Origin: an uncultured Mucilaginibacter sp.
GTDB lineage: Bacteria > Bacteroidota > Bacteroidia > Sphingobacteriales > Sphingobacteriaceae
NCBI RefSeq assembly: GCF_913773635.1
Contig: NZ_CAJYGQ010000006.1
Span: forward strand, 372,001-436,000
Reading direction: 5' to 3'
DNA length: 64,000 nucleotides
Part shown: one piece after another, positions 37,276 through 45,613 of the stretch
Numbering within the stretch: position 1 is the stretch's first letter
Layout: the number at the start of each line of letters is the position of its first letter
Made by a program: the position numbers and the translations under genes
Notes under the pieces: generated by a model
Told to the model about the DNA's origin: nothing
Seen by the model: the letters and a program-made list of their open reading frames with translations, nothing else
Databases searched by the model: none

Positions 37276-37312
37276 CAACAAAAGCGGTCTGTTAAGGCCG
37301 CTTTTGTTGTTT
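37276..37312. terminator. Bidirectional terminator after the GH39-GH43 unit
   Basis: A perfect 12-bp inverted repeat (CAACAAAAGCGG / CCGCTTTTGTTG) with a 10-base loop, between convergent genes. Confidence 0.8.
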
Positions 37313-37324
37313 AATAGGAGTTGA

Positions 37325-37678
37325 TTAAAGTATAAAGACAAGTGCCATTAAAATGTGTATGGTAACGCTGGCTGCAAAAAATAACAACGCGGTTCTAATA
37401 CCTGCGCCACCCATGGTAGCTATAAGGTTAGCAAAAAAACTAACCATGGTTACGGCCAAAACTATAACGGGCGCATCAAAATAATACATTAAGGTTGCCG
37501 GTAACGGCAAAAAGAAAACGCCATGTACCATCAAAATTATAAAAAACCACTGTACTTGCTTGCCCTTTTGCGCATCAGCAAAAGCGGTAAACCTAGTCCA
37601 TAATGTGATATTTTGATTAGTGTTATTTTCAGTTGCAACGTTCCAGGTTGCAGGTACTGTAGTTTTTAAAGTTGCCAT
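37325..37678 (-). CDS. Small membrane protein, unknown
   Basis: 117 residues from the ATG at 37676-37678 (MATLKTTVPATWNVATENN). It has a polar N-terminus of about 35 residues and three hydrophobic segments (WFFIILMVHGVFFLPLPATL, APVIVLAVTMVSFFANLIA, TALLFFAASVTIHILMALVF). No family is recognised. It stands alone between the GH43 and GH5 genes. Confidence 0.65.
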   Translation of the reverse strand: MATLKTTVPATWNVATENNTNQNITLWTRFTAFADAQKGKQVQWFFIILMVHGVFFLPLPATLMYYFDAPVIVLAVTMVSFFANLIATMGGAGIRTALLFFAASVTIHILMALVFIL

Positions 37679-37779
37679 GGTGTTGTATATTTTTATACAC
37701 AAATATGGCTCTGCTCGTAATTCTACACCATGACTGTAATCAACATTAGAAGTGATCTAAAGCACATTTAAAGTTGCGT

Positions 37780-39078
37780 CTACTTGCTTAGGATATTAGC
37801 GTACTTCTTGATAAGCATCCACGTTGTAAGGTCGCTGTCAAACACGGTGTTTAAACCCTGTTCCTCCATCGGCGGGTCGCCCATAAAATTATCACCCTCT
37901 TTCCAAAACAGCTGATTTTTAACAGGACGGGCAACACCACCAAACGCCCAAAAGTTACAGCCTGCTAATACGCCGCTTTTAGCTTTGCTTTTAGCTAATA
38001 GCTCGAATATTGTTTGAAAATACCTGTCGCGGTATTTGGTTGTGGCAGTTGGTTCGTAAGAATGGCCATCCCGTGGTAAGCCAAACTCTTCAATTACAAG
38101 TGGCTTCCTTAAATGTATAGCTGCAGCCGAATTGCGGTTAATAAATTTGTTGGTATTTGCAATTATGGTTGGCATTCCTTCCGCTATCCTATTGTCCGAA
38201 AACCACTTCCAGTTTTTGGGCCAGATATGAATAGTCAAATAATCAACGTTTTTGCTAGCGTGTATTTGTTCATATAGCTGATCTGAGTTTTCAGTGCCTA
38301 TTGACCCTTCTGTACCTATTGTAACCAAATGATTTTGGTCTTTTGCCTTTATCATTTCAGTAACATCCTTAATCCAGGCAGTATATTCATTTATTGACTC
38401 AGGGCGCATAGGTCTTGGCTCGTTAGCCAGTTCCCAGGCCATAATTGTTTTATCGTTTACATAAGGCTTGCCGGTATAGGTGTTCACCCGGTTTATGATA
38501 TGATTTGCCTGCCTTTTATAATCTTCAATGCACTGTTTACATTTATAAAATTTGCTGGTGTAGTCGCGCTGCTCATCCCAGGTTGGCTTTTTTCGTAAGG
38601 TTAAGCTATCTAATTGTCCATTCCAGTTTAAGTATTGCAAAAAGCCTCCACTCCATTCCCAATTATTACTTAAGTAGATAACAGCGTAGATACCCCTTTT
38701 ACCCATTTCGTAAAGTAAAAAGTCAAGTCCTTTTATTACGTTTTCGTCAAACACTCCCTTGTTAGGTTGCAGTGCTGGGTTAACCCGCTCAATACCGTTA
38801 ATAATACCTTCACCCTCCGCACCAGCTAATATGCGCAGGTTGGTGATGCCATTTTTCTTCATAAAGTCGAGCTCTTGCCTTATGCGTTGCTTTCCTTTAG
38901 TTGTGTCTCCTTTACCCCCAAGTAAACTGCCATACCAATAATTAGCACCAATGTAGTGGTATGGTTTGCTGTTTAAATAAAAGCGGCCGTCTTTAACCTG
39001 TATAAATTGTGCTTTAGCTGCTGTGAATGCAAACGAAAATAAGAATATGGCTAATATGTATTTAATAAATTTAATCAT
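37780..39078 (-). CDS. GH5-type mannanase-like glycoside hydrolase, secreted
   Basis: 432 residues from ATG 39076-39078, which opens a signal peptide (MIKFIKYILAIFLFSFAF, cleavage after AAKAQ); a longer frame upstream is not sensible. A clan-A TIM barrel with the acid/base Glu220 in MAWELANEPRP and the nucleophile, probably Glu331, in VIEEFGLPRDG. The N-terminal FYLNSKPYHYIGANYWYG and the WSGGFLQYLNW loop are typical of plant and bacterial GH5 endo-beta-mannanases. It is a single gene. Likely acts on mannan or a related hemicellulose in the periplasm or outside. Confidence 0.88.
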   Translation of the reverse strand: MIKFIKYILAIFLFSFAFTAAKAQFIQVKDGRFYLNSKPYHYIGANYWYGSLLGGKGDTTKGKQRIRQELDFMKKNGITNLRILAGAEGEGIINGIERVNPALQPNKGVFDENVIKGLDFLLYEMGKRGIYAVIYLSNNWEWSGGFLQYLNWNGQLDSLTLRKKPTWDEQRDYTSKFYKCKQCIEDYKRQANHIINRVNTYTGKPYVNDKTIMAWELANEPRPMRPESINEYTAWIKDVTEMIKAKDQNHLVTIGTEGSIGTENSDQLYEQIHASKNVDYLTIHIWPKNWKWFSDNRIAEGMPTIIANTNKFINRNSAAAIHLRKPLVIEEFGLPRDGHSYEPTATTKYRDRYFQTIFELLAKSKAKSGVLAGCNFWAFGGVARPVKNQLFWKEGDNFMGDPPMEEQGLNTVFDSDLTTWMLIKKYANILSK

Positions 39079-39248
39079 TGAGTAAGCGTTATTATGGCTA
39101 TCAAAGTCGAACATTTTTGTGAATTTACCTCATTCTGGCTAACAGCCTGTATATATATAATTGCAGGGTATATAGTTACACAGACACTTGTCTTTAATTA
39201 ATTAGTAGCATTTATTTATTTAAATTGGTTGCAAGTGAATACAAAATA

Positions 39249-40508
39249 TTACTCGGTAATCAATGGCCTTTGCTTTGAGGCTAATTTATTAATAAACGTA
39301 TTAAGTGTAAGGCCCTGGCAAATAATTGAAAACACCACAATAACAAACCCGGCCGTAAGTATAAGTGACTTATATGGAGATTCGGGTAAAGACAGAGCTA
39401 ATGCAACCGATATGCCACCACGTAAGCCTCCCCAAGTGAGTATTGCTATGCTGTTGTACTGCATGTTTAAGCTGCGCCTTAAAAATGCTATTGGTAAAAT
39501 TATACTCAGCGCACGGGCCGCCAATAAAATAACAACTGCGGCTGCACCAATAAGTAAATAATCTGGCTTAACAATAATGGTAACTAATTGCAAACCAATC
39601 AACACAAAAAGAACCGTGTTTAGCAATTCGTCAGCCAGTGACCATACTTTTTCCAGTTCTTCGCTATGTTCGATGGATTCATGTCGGTTAAAGCAGTGAC
39701 TTCCAATCAGGAGTCCGGCCGCCACTACGGCCAACGGAGCAGAAACATGTAATAGTCCGGATATTGCAGCGATGCTTAACACCAACGTTACCGAAATCAT
39801 TACTATGGTTTGAAAATCGCTTATTACCCTCATCATTCTGTAGGCAATTAATCCTAACAAGCCTCCTAACAGCAAACCACCAAATACCTCTTGCCCAAAA
39901 AGCTTTGTAGCCTCCACCAACGAAAAGTTTTTTTCTGGTATGCTGGCAACTTCTGAAAAACTCACAAAAAGAACAATCCCGATACCGTCGTTAAATAATG
40001 ACTCGCCTGAAATTATGGTCTTTAAACGATCGGGCATTTTTGATTTGGTTAATAAGGCAGCAACCGCTACAGCATCTGTTGGTGATATTAATGCTCCAAA
40101 TACCAGGCAATAAATAAACGGCATATCTATTCTACAAATCAAGAGCAACTCGTAAAGCAAACCGGCAAATATTACGGTCGAAAGTACAACGCCAATGGTG
40201 CTGATGATTAATACACCTCTTAAATTATCCCGCAACTTGTTTACATCAAAATGCAGTGCGCTTGCAAAAAGGAGGAAGCCCAGCATAACATCAAGCAAAG
40301 TTTTTGAGAAGTCGATTGAATTGGCCAACCCCAGTATCAGGCGGCTGAAGCCCGGCATTGCAGAACCGGCAGCAACCGTTACTATTGCCGAAATAATTGC
40401 AAGTACCATAACGCCAATCACGCCGGGTAAACGTATCCAGCGTGCGTTTACAAAACTAAAAAGAGTACTTATGGCCAAAAGAGCCGTTAAGATAAATATA
40501 AAATTCAT
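39249..40508 (-). CDS. Na+/H+ antiporter, CPA1 (NhaP) type
   Basis: A 419-residue inner-membrane cation/proton antiporter with about 12-13 hydrophobic segments. Family motifs: LISPTDAVAVAALLTKS (the ND/TD-type ion site with Asp) and SGESLFNDGIGIVLFVSF (second Asp). A cytosolic loop HCFNRHESIEHSEELEKVW lies in the middle. Length agrees with the short bacterial NhaP type without a C-terminal regulatory domain. Monocistronic, with AT-rich DNA upstream. Confidence 0.92.
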   Translation of the reverse strand: MNFIFILTALLAISTLFSFVNARWIRLPGVIGVMVLAIISAIVTVAAGSAMPGFSRLILGLANSIDFSKTLLDVMLGFLLFASALHFDVNKLRDNLRGVLIISTIGVVLSTVIFAGLLYELLLICRIDMPFIYCLVFGALISPTDAVAVAALLTKSKMPDRLKTIISGESLFNDGIGIVLFVSFSEVASIPEKNFSLVEATKLFGQEVFGGLLLGGLLGLIAYRMMRVISDFQTIVMISVTLVLSIAAISGLLHVSAPLAVVAAGLLIGSHCFNRHESIEHSEELEKVWSLADELLNTVLFVLIGLQLVTIIVKPDYLLIGAAAVVILLAARALSIILPIAFLRRSLNMQYNSIAILTWGGLRGGISVALALSLPESPYKSLILTAGFVIVVFSIICQGLTLNTFINKLASKQRPLITE

Positions 40509-40767
40509 AAGCGGTAAAAGGCGGAATGCCTAGATTAACGAATAAATGAGGTCACAAGCCGTTCGTAGCTTACCATAACCTCAATACACAAAAAATTAAC
40601 CCATTATAATAAATAAGGTTTATTAGAATCTTCTTTTAAGCAAAATATGCTGTTGATGAGCAGTTTAAGAATTATAAATAATAAATGTTAACATTGGTTC
40701 TTTGGCTACATGAGTTACACGTAGTCGAACCTTAAATTTAAAAGAGGGTCATAGAAGTTGATGTAAC

Positions 40768-41139
40768 TCAACCAAATTGCTCGTTTGTAAGCTGTTTATG
40801 GCTCTCCCCCCATTGTTCCAACTCTTTTATCACCGGTTTTAGCGCATAACCAATGGGTGTTAACTCATATTCAACGCGCGGTGGAACCTCTGCGTAAACC
40901 ACCCTGCTTACTATTTTATTTTGTTCAAGTTTACGTAGCTGCAAGGTCAACATTCGTTCGGTAATATTTGGCAGTCTCTTCTTTAACTCACCAAACCTCA
41001 GCTTTCCATTCAACAACCATGAACATATAACTAACGTCCACTGCCCACCTATAATGTTTGAAGCATAAGCTTCCGGGCATTCATCGCTTAAAGCTGATTT
41101 ATTTGAAAAGTTAGTTGAAGTGGTCTTTATCTGGCTCAT
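40768..41139 (-). CDS. HxlR family transcriptional regulator
   Basis: A 123-residue winged-helix regulator of the HxlR type, with the typical Cys21 and DECPEAYASNIIGGQWTLVI opening, the recognition region RFGELKKRLPNITERMLTLQ and wing VSRVVYAEVPPRVEYELTP. Such proteins often sense electrophiles or redox state through the N-terminal Cys. It is divergent from an NAD(P)H oxidoreductase gene with 93 bases between starts, the usual arrangement for a regulator and its target. Confidence 0.93.
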   Translation of the reverse strand: MSQIKTTSTNFSNKSALSDECPEAYASNIIGGQWTLVICSWLLNGKLRFGELKKRLPNITERMLTLQLRKLEQNKIVSRVVYAEVPPRVEYELTPIGYALKPVIKELEQWGESHKQLTNEQFG

Positions 41140-41202
41140 TACTTACATTTTTGATAGTACCTAACAATTGGCAGGCAATATACAAAAGGCTGAGTGAGAT
41201 TG

Positions 41203-41210
41203 TAGATTTG
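41203..41210 (+). promoter_or_regulatory. Candidate -7 box of the oxidoreductase gene
   Basis: TAGATTTG fits TAnnTTTG and lies 22 bases before the ATG at 41233. No clear -33 element at standard spacing. Confidence 0.35.
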
Positions 41211-41232
41211 TACTAATTCAAATAATACAGAA

Positions 41233-41763
41233 ATGAAAACGCTAATTATTGTAACGCATCCAAATATCAGTGAGTCTGTAATAAACAAGAGATGGATAGA
41301 AGAGCTTAAAAAGCTTCCTGAAAAGTATACCGTTCATCAATTATATGAATTATACCCTGACGAAAGAATTGATGTTGAAAGCGAACAGCGTTTGATTGAA
41401 CAACACGACAAAATTGTTTTTCAATTTCCATACTACTGGTTTAATGCTCCGTCGCTATTGAAGAAGTGGCTTGATGTCGTAATGACTCATGGGTGGGCAT
41501 ATGGAAGTAAAAGTGGCTACAAGATGAAGGGCAAGAAAATAGCTCTGGCTATTTCATTAGGTGTTGATGAAAGTGAGTTAGGCAAATCAGCAAAATACAA
41601 ATACACGCTAAACGAACTTACAAGACCTTTTGAGCTAAGCTTTGAGTATGTTAAAGCTAACTACCAGGCACCGTTTGCTTTTTACGGAATGGAATACAAT
41701 GTTACTGATGAGCACATTGATATCGGTGTAAAAACTTATATGGATTTCCTCTCTAATTTTTGA
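41233..41763 (+). CDS. NAD(P)H-dependent oxidoreductase (KefF/MdaB-like flavodoxin fold)
   Basis: 176 residues of the quinone-reductase-like flavodoxin family, which reduces quinones or electrophiles with FMN/FAD. Visible parts: TLIIVTHPNISESVINKRW at the N-terminus, the VFQFPYYWFNAPSLLKKWLD segment that contacts the flavin, and HGWAYGSKSGYKMKGKKI. It is divergent from the HxlR regulator, which probably controls it. Cytosolic. Confidence 0.9.
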   Translation: MKTLIIVTHPNISESVINKRWIEELKKLPEKYTVHQLYELYPDERIDVESEQRLIEQHDKIVFQFPYYWFNAPSLLKKWLDVVMTHGWAYGSKSGYKMKGKKIALAISLGVDESELGKSAKYKYTLNELTRPFELSFEYVKANYQAPFAFYGMEYNVTDEHIDIGVKTYMDFLSNF

Positions 41764-41845
41764 TCATCATAAAAGTCAGTTGATCAATACAGGTTTGAAA
41801 ATCCCAATCATGATTGATTAAATTTTATACCAGTACTTCAAAATG

Positions 41846-41879
41846 ACGCAAATCTGAAACAAGTGTTTCAGATTTGCGT
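41846..41879. promoter_or_regulatory. Operator candidate O1 of TetR-A: perfect 15-bp inverted repeat
   Basis: ACGCAAATCTGAAAC, loop AAGT, GTTTCAGATTTGCGT: a perfect palindrome ending 14 bases before the TetR-A start codon. The core TCTGAAAC-N4-GTTTCAGA recurs at 42485-42508 in front of the SDR gene. Confidence 0.8.
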
Positions 41880-41886
41880 ACCTTTG
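41879..41886 (+). promoter_or_regulatory. Candidate -7 box of TetR-A
   Basis: TACCTTTG matches TAnnTTTG, abuts operator O1, and lies 7 bases before the ATG. If used, the mRNA would be nearly leaderless and repressor binding at O1 would block the promoter. Confidence 0.4.
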
Positions 41887-41893
41887 TAACGTT

Positions 41894-42472
41894 ATGGCAA
41901 GGAATGTAGAGTTTGACGAGGCTTTAGCAATTCAAAAAGCAATGGAAGTTTTTTGGAAGAAAGGTTATAATGCGACCTCGCTGCGTGACCTTACCGATGC
42001 CATGCAGATCAACAGCAGTAGTCTTTATAATACTATTGGGGATAAGCAGGAGCTGTTTGTGAGATGTGTGCAACATTATACCAACATTCGCAAAAAAGAC
42101 TGGGACCAGCGCTTAGCAAGTGAAAGGTCGCCGTTGGCCGTCTTGACTGATTATATTCATGAAGCAGTGAGTATAATTATAAACGGTGAAGATAGCTGTA
42201 TGGCGGTTAAAACTGCATTTGAAGTTGCTACTAATGATGAGCGGGTTAAGCAGATACTGGCGGCTGATGATCAACGCTCCAACCAATTTTTATACGATCT
42301 CATAAAAAAAGCAATGGATGCAGGCGAAATCAAGAATGATGAAGATCCTGCATTACTGGCCGACTATTTCAACAGCACCTGGACGGGATGGTATGAGTCT
42401 TACATATTGCATAAAGACTCCGTTAAGATCAAGCGTATGGCAGCATATTTTATTAAACAATTAACTAAATAA
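41894..42472 (+). CDS. TetR/AcrR family regulator (TetR-A)
   Basis: 192 residues. The N-terminal HTH reads ALAIQKAMEVFWKKGYNATS and LRDLTDAMQINSSSLYNTIG, the classical TetR recognition region; the C-terminal ligand domain is helical (a TetR_C-like core with YFNSTWTGWYESYIL). A perfect palindrome lies just before its start and a related one before the SDR gene that follows 51 bases later, so it probably represses both itself and the SDR. Ligand unknown. Confidence 0.93.
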   Translation: MARNVEFDEALAIQKAMEVFWKKGYNATSLRDLTDAMQINSSSLYNTIGDKQELFVRCVQHYTNIRKKDWDQRLASERSPLAVLTDYIHEAVSIIINGEDSCMAVKTAFEVATNDERVKQILAADDQRSNQFLYDLIKKAMDAGEIKNDEDPALLADYFNSTWTGWYESYILHKDSVKIKRMAAYFIKQLTK

Positions 42473-42484
42473 ATTTTTTAACCC

Positions 42485-42508
42485 ATTCTGAAACATTCGT
42501 TTCAGAAT
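42485..42508. promoter_or_regulatory. Operator candidate O2 of TetR-A: 10-bp inverted repeat
   Basis: ATTCTGAAAC, spacer ATTC, GTTTCAGAAT, a perfect palindrome 15 bases before the SDR start. It has the same TCTGAAAC-N4-GTTTCAGA core and spacing as 41846-41879. Confidence 0.78.
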
Positions 42509-42523
42509 TGAAATGTCCCTAAA

Positions 42524-43300
42524 ATGGAATTACACGATCTTAAAGGAAAAAGGGCCTTAGTTACCGGTGGTACAAAAGGCATAGGTAACGCTATTGCCAA
42601 TGAATTGGCAGCGGCAGGTGCAACAGTCATTGTAAGCGCCAGAACAGCGCCTGAGAATACGCCTCATCATTTCATTGCGGCCGATTTAACCAATGCTGAC
42701 CAGGTTGCTGCTCTGGCTCAGCAAATAACGGAATCCTTTGGTGGTATTGATATACTTATAAATAACGTAGGCGGGCTCACCACCCCGGGCGGGGGACATG
42801 GCACACTGACTGATGCGCATTGGGAACAGGAATTAGATCTCAATCTTATATCTGCCATAAGGCTCGACAGAACTTTGTTACCTCAAATGATTGAGCAAAA
42901 AAACGGAGTAATTATACATATATCTTCGGTAGCAGGTAAACAGGCCTTGTGGAATTTGAATATGGCTTACGCAGTGTCTAAAGCAGCTTTAAACAGTTAC
43001 AGCAAAGCATTGGCTACCGAGCTGGCCGAAAAAGGTATACGTGTGCTTACGGTTGCGCCAGGCGCAACTAAAACTGAGCCCATGGTTAAGTTTTTAAATG
43101 ACTTTTCAGCGTCGGCAGGCATTACGCCCGAAGAAGGAATGAAACAGCTAATGGCCCAAACAGGCGGTATACCTATGGGGCGTATGGCCGAACCTCAAGA
43201 AGTTGCCCAGCTGGTTCACTTTTTAGTTTCCCCATCGGCTGCTTACCTAACCGGCGCTATCTATGCAATTGACGGCGGCTCATTACCTGTTGTGAGTTAA
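42524..43300 (+). CDS. Short-chain dehydrogenase/reductase (SDR)
   Basis: 258-residue NAD(P)-dependent oxidoreductase. The dinucleotide site is VTGGTKGIGNAIA (about residues 13-25), the NNVGG loop follows, and the catalytic Ser and Tyr-x3-Lys are in IIHISSVAGK and AYAVSKAAL. The C-terminus ends in the usual YLTGAIYAIDGGSLP. Its gene lies behind TetR-A and is preceded by a copy of the TetR-A operator, so it is probably induced by a compound it reduces or oxidises. A strong terminator follows. Confidence 0.93.
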   Translation: MELHDLKGKRALVTGGTKGIGNAIANELAAAGATVIVSARTAPENTPHHFIAADLTNADQVAALAQQITESFGGIDILINNVGGLTTPGGGHGTLTDAHWEQELDLNLISAIRLDRTLLPQMIEQKNGVIIHISSVAGKQALWNLNMAYAVSKAALNSYSKALATELAEKGIRVLTVAPGATKTEPMVKFLNDFSASAGITPEEGMKQLMAQTGGIPMGRMAEPQEVAQLVHFLVSPSAAYLTGAIYAIDGGSLPVVS

Positions 43301-43339
43301 TATATTCATTAACGCAATAAGCATATTGCAAGTTCATCT

Positions 43340-43371
43340 AAAAAAGACCCGGCTGTGCGCCGGGTTTTTTT
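43340..43371 (+). terminator. Terminator of the TetR-A/SDR unit
   Basis: ACCCGGC / GCCGGGT stem with loop TGTGC, A-tract before and seven T after. Confidence 0.88.
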
Positions 43372-43446
43372 GTAATAATTTCCAATTTTCGTAACTCTCA
43401 AATAATTTATAACAAGACAAAAACAAAATAAATTAAACGTTGTCTA

Positions 43447-43467
43447 AAAATGACTAGCAGTCATTTT
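43447..43467. promoter_or_regulatory. Operator candidate P1 of TetR-B: perfect 9-bp inverted repeat
   Basis: AAAATGACT, spacer AGC, AGTCATTTT. It covers an upstream ATG (43450) and ends at the base before the next in-frame ATG (43468), which argues that the real start is the second one. A near-copy lies at 44101-44121. Confidence 0.78.
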
Positions 43468-44085
43468 ATGGTTAAGAAAACTAAGCATCTTCCAAAATCG
43501 CAAAGAGAACAGCAAATTATTAATGCTGCTGATAAGGTATTGAAAGAGGTTGGAGCTCACGATTTTACTATTGATAAAGTGGTCTCTCATTTAAGCGTTG
43601 CTAAGGGCACCATCTATAAATATTATAAAAGCAAAGACGATGTACTTGCTGAGGTAAGTGTTAAAGCTTTAAATGTATTGCTTGAGCATTTCAAGGCCGC
43701 CGAAAAAAAAAGGCATGAACCATTAACTGCATTACGGGAAATGATAATGTCCTTTTACATGTATTATTTGATGTACCCCAAATATTTTGAGTTGTTTATT
43801 TACATGGAGCGACCCGACTTTAGCAGTACCGTGCAAAGCTACCTGGATATAAGCTTGGAGGTAAAAAACTACTTCGCCGATCACTTGAAAAAATGCCAGG
43901 CAGCAGGGTTAATTAAAAGCGATCTTGATACCTCCTATTGCACTTACATCATTTGGGGAAGTTGTATGGGTTTGATGAATTTTATTGAAGCCAAAAAAGT
44001 TTTTATAGAAGAGATTATTAAGCTAAAGAGTAAAACCCTCCTTGAGTTATATGCTGATATAATTGCTGGTGGATTGAAACCTTAA
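43468..44085 (+). CDS. TetR/AcrR family regulator (TetR-B)
   Basis: 205 residues from ATG 43468 (MVKKTKHLPKSQREQQIINA). A second in-frame ATG at 43450 would add six residues, but it lies inside the palindrome. HTH: FTIDKVVSHLSVAKGTIYKY is the typical TetR recognition segment (AKGTIYKYYKSKDD). The ligand domain is helical with hydrophobic aromatics (FYMYYLMYPKYFELFIYME). An operator overlaps its start and a near-identical one lies before the following NmrA-like gene. Confidence 0.92.
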   Translation: MVKKTKHLPKSQREQQIINAADKVLKEVGAHDFTIDKVVSHLSVAKGTIYKYYKSKDDVLAEVSVKALNVLLEHFKAAEKKRHEPLTALREMIMSFYMYYLMYPKYFELFIYMERPDFSSTVQSYLDISLEVKNYFADHLKKCQAAGLIKSDLDTSYCTYIIWGSCMGLMNFIEAKKVFIEEIIKLKSKTLLELYADIIAGGLKP

Positions 44086-44100
44086 TTTTTTTTGTTTTCA

Positions 44101-44121
44101 AAAATGACTACTGGTCACTTT
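44101..44121. promoter_or_regulatory. Operator candidate P2 of TetR-B
   Basis: AAAATGACTACTGGTCACTTT, an imperfect palindrome agreeing with 43447-43467 at 17 of 21 positions by direct comparison. It lies 64 bases before the start of the NmrA-like gene. Confidence 0.72.
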
Positions 44122-44185
44122 TGAGGTTTGACTGTGTGACAGATTTTATTTTCAGATACTACATATAAATTAAAACGATTGGATT

Positions 44186-45046
44186 ATGATTTTAGTAACC
44201 GGAGCTACAAGTGTTATTGGACAAAAACTATGTGATCTTTTGGTTGAAAACAACAAACAGTTTCGCGCTATGTGCCGAAAAGAAGATCAATTGGAAAAGT
44301 TACGTGCACGAGGGATTGACGCAGTACTGGGTGATTTTGAAAAGCCAGAGAGCCTGAGATTGGCAATGAAAGACTGTACTTCAATGTTTCTGGTTAGTCC
44401 TCCAAATGAAAAACAGTTGGAGTGTGAAACAAAGGCCATTGATATTGCCAAACAAGAAAACGTAGAATACATTGTAAGGGTGTCTGCGTCAGATGCAAAT
44501 TTGCGATCGTTAGTTCCTTGGGCAAAAAATCATGCACATATCGATCACTATCTTCGAGCGTCAGGCATAGCCTGGACAATACTTAAGCCCACCGCCTTTA
44601 TGCAAAACTTTTTGACAATGACCAAGCCCATTTCAAAAGGTTATTTACCGCAAGTTGGCGGCAAGGGGCTTGTAGGATATATTGATGCGCAAGACATCGG
44701 CAGCGTTGCATACAATGTACTAACTAAAGGCGATCATAAGCTAGCTACCTATTACCTTAATGGGCCTGAAACGCTGGAGATGAAAGATGCAGCCAAGTTG
44801 ATTTCAAAGGCTATAGAGAAAAAAGTCCGCTATTTAAATTTGCCATCTTTCGCCTTCCGGGTTTTGTTAAGAGCCACAGGTGCATCAAAATGGTTAGCAA
44901 ACGGACTCATTGAACAATATGCACAGGTAGTTGCCAAGCACCATGATCATGATTTGGGTGAAGAGGTATTGAGACTAACCGGACACCAGCCCCGCTCCTT
45001 TCTTGAATTTGCTAAAGAAAACAAGGGCAAATTCCTTGACAGATAA
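44186..45046 (+). CDS. NmrA-like NAD(P)-binding protein (quinone reductase-like)
   Basis: 286 residues of the atypical SDR / NmrA / QOR2 group. The N-terminal dinucleotide loop is MILVTGATSVIGQKLCDLL. The rest follows the family: LRARGIDAVLGDFEKPESLR, SMFLVSPPNEKQLE, and AWTILKPTAFMQNFL. It has no obvious catalytic Tyr-x3-Lys at the usual place, as is common for sensor-like or reductase members. It follows TetR-B and is preceded by its operator copy, so it is likely under TetR-B control. A hairpin terminator is seen after the stop. Confidence 0.88.
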   Translation: MILVTGATSVIGQKLCDLLVENNKQFRAMCRKEDQLEKLRARGIDAVLGDFEKPESLRLAMKDCTSMFLVSPPNEKQLECETKAIDIAKQENVEYIVRVSASDANLRSLVPWAKNHAHIDHYLRASGIAWTILKPTAFMQNFLTMTKPISKGYLPQVGGKGLVGYIDAQDIGSVAYNVLTKGDHKLATYYLNGPETLEMKDAAKLISKAIEKKVRYLNLPSFAFRVLLRATGASKWLANGLIEQYAQVVAKHHDHDLGEEVLRLTGHQPRSFLEFAKENKGKFLDR

Positions 45047-45069
45047 TTTTTGATACAAGCACATATTAC

Positions 45070-45119
45070 GTAGATTAGCTAATGCAGGTGAACTCCTGCC
45101 TTTAGCTAATCTGGTTTTA
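45070..45119 (+). terminator. Hairpin terminator after the NmrA-like gene
   Basis: A two-part stem: GATTAGCTAA / TTAGCTAATC (10 bp) and inner GCAGG / CCTGC (5 bp), then CTGGTTTT. Confidence 0.6.
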
Positions 45120-45193
45120 CTTTGACATCCAGTTTCAAATTGTTTATTTGAGTTAATAGGTTAAATGCATAATCAGTGTGTCACGTCTTTACG

Positions 45194-45490
45194 CTAGCCT
45201 CTCTTGCTAATTTTATTTAAAGTAACGTGCCTTTGAAGATTAGACTTAAATCTGGTAATCGTCTCCGTTTGCAATTTTGAATGTTTGGTGCTTCGGCCTT
45301 GAACCCTCTCGCGCCACATTTTGAAACTTGATTGTTTCATCTCTTTGCGCATAAGGTCAATCACATTTTTCTCGCTTAAGCCAAACTGCATTCGTATAGC
45401 ATCAAACGGCGTACGATCTTCCCAAGCCATCTCAATAATCCTGTCTACATCTTTAACGCTTAGCTGAACGCCTGATTTATTGATATCCAT
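45194..45490 (-). CDS. TIGR03643 family protein
   Basis: 98 residues from ATG 45488-45490 (MDINKSGVQLSVKDVDR), more likely than a GUG- or ATG-started longer frame. The family core reads DRIIEMAWEDRTPFDAIRM, GLSEKNVIDLMRKEMK and SSFKMWRERVQGR, a strongly conserved HTH-like unit of unknown role, followed by a basic tail. It is probably a DNA-binding or accessory protein; no function is known. Single gene. Confidence 0.88.
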   Translation of the reverse strand: MDINKSGVQLSVKDVDRIIEMAWEDRTPFDAIRMQFGLSEKNVIDLMRKEMKQSSFKMWRERVQGRSTKHSKLQTETITRFKSNLQRHVTLNKISKRG

Positions 45491-45613
45491 TTGTTCACAA
45501 CGTATATCACGTCCTATTGTTGGTATGGGCACGTAAGTACGCGACTTAAAAAAAGATCACATTGTAAACTTGTTCACCTTTATATATACAGCGCTCTGTT
45601 AATGAACCACAAA

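Noticed and set aside
41155-41215. TAGTAC / GTACTA as an HxlR operator
   Set aside because: Six-base halves 49 bases apart; too weak to call without binding data.
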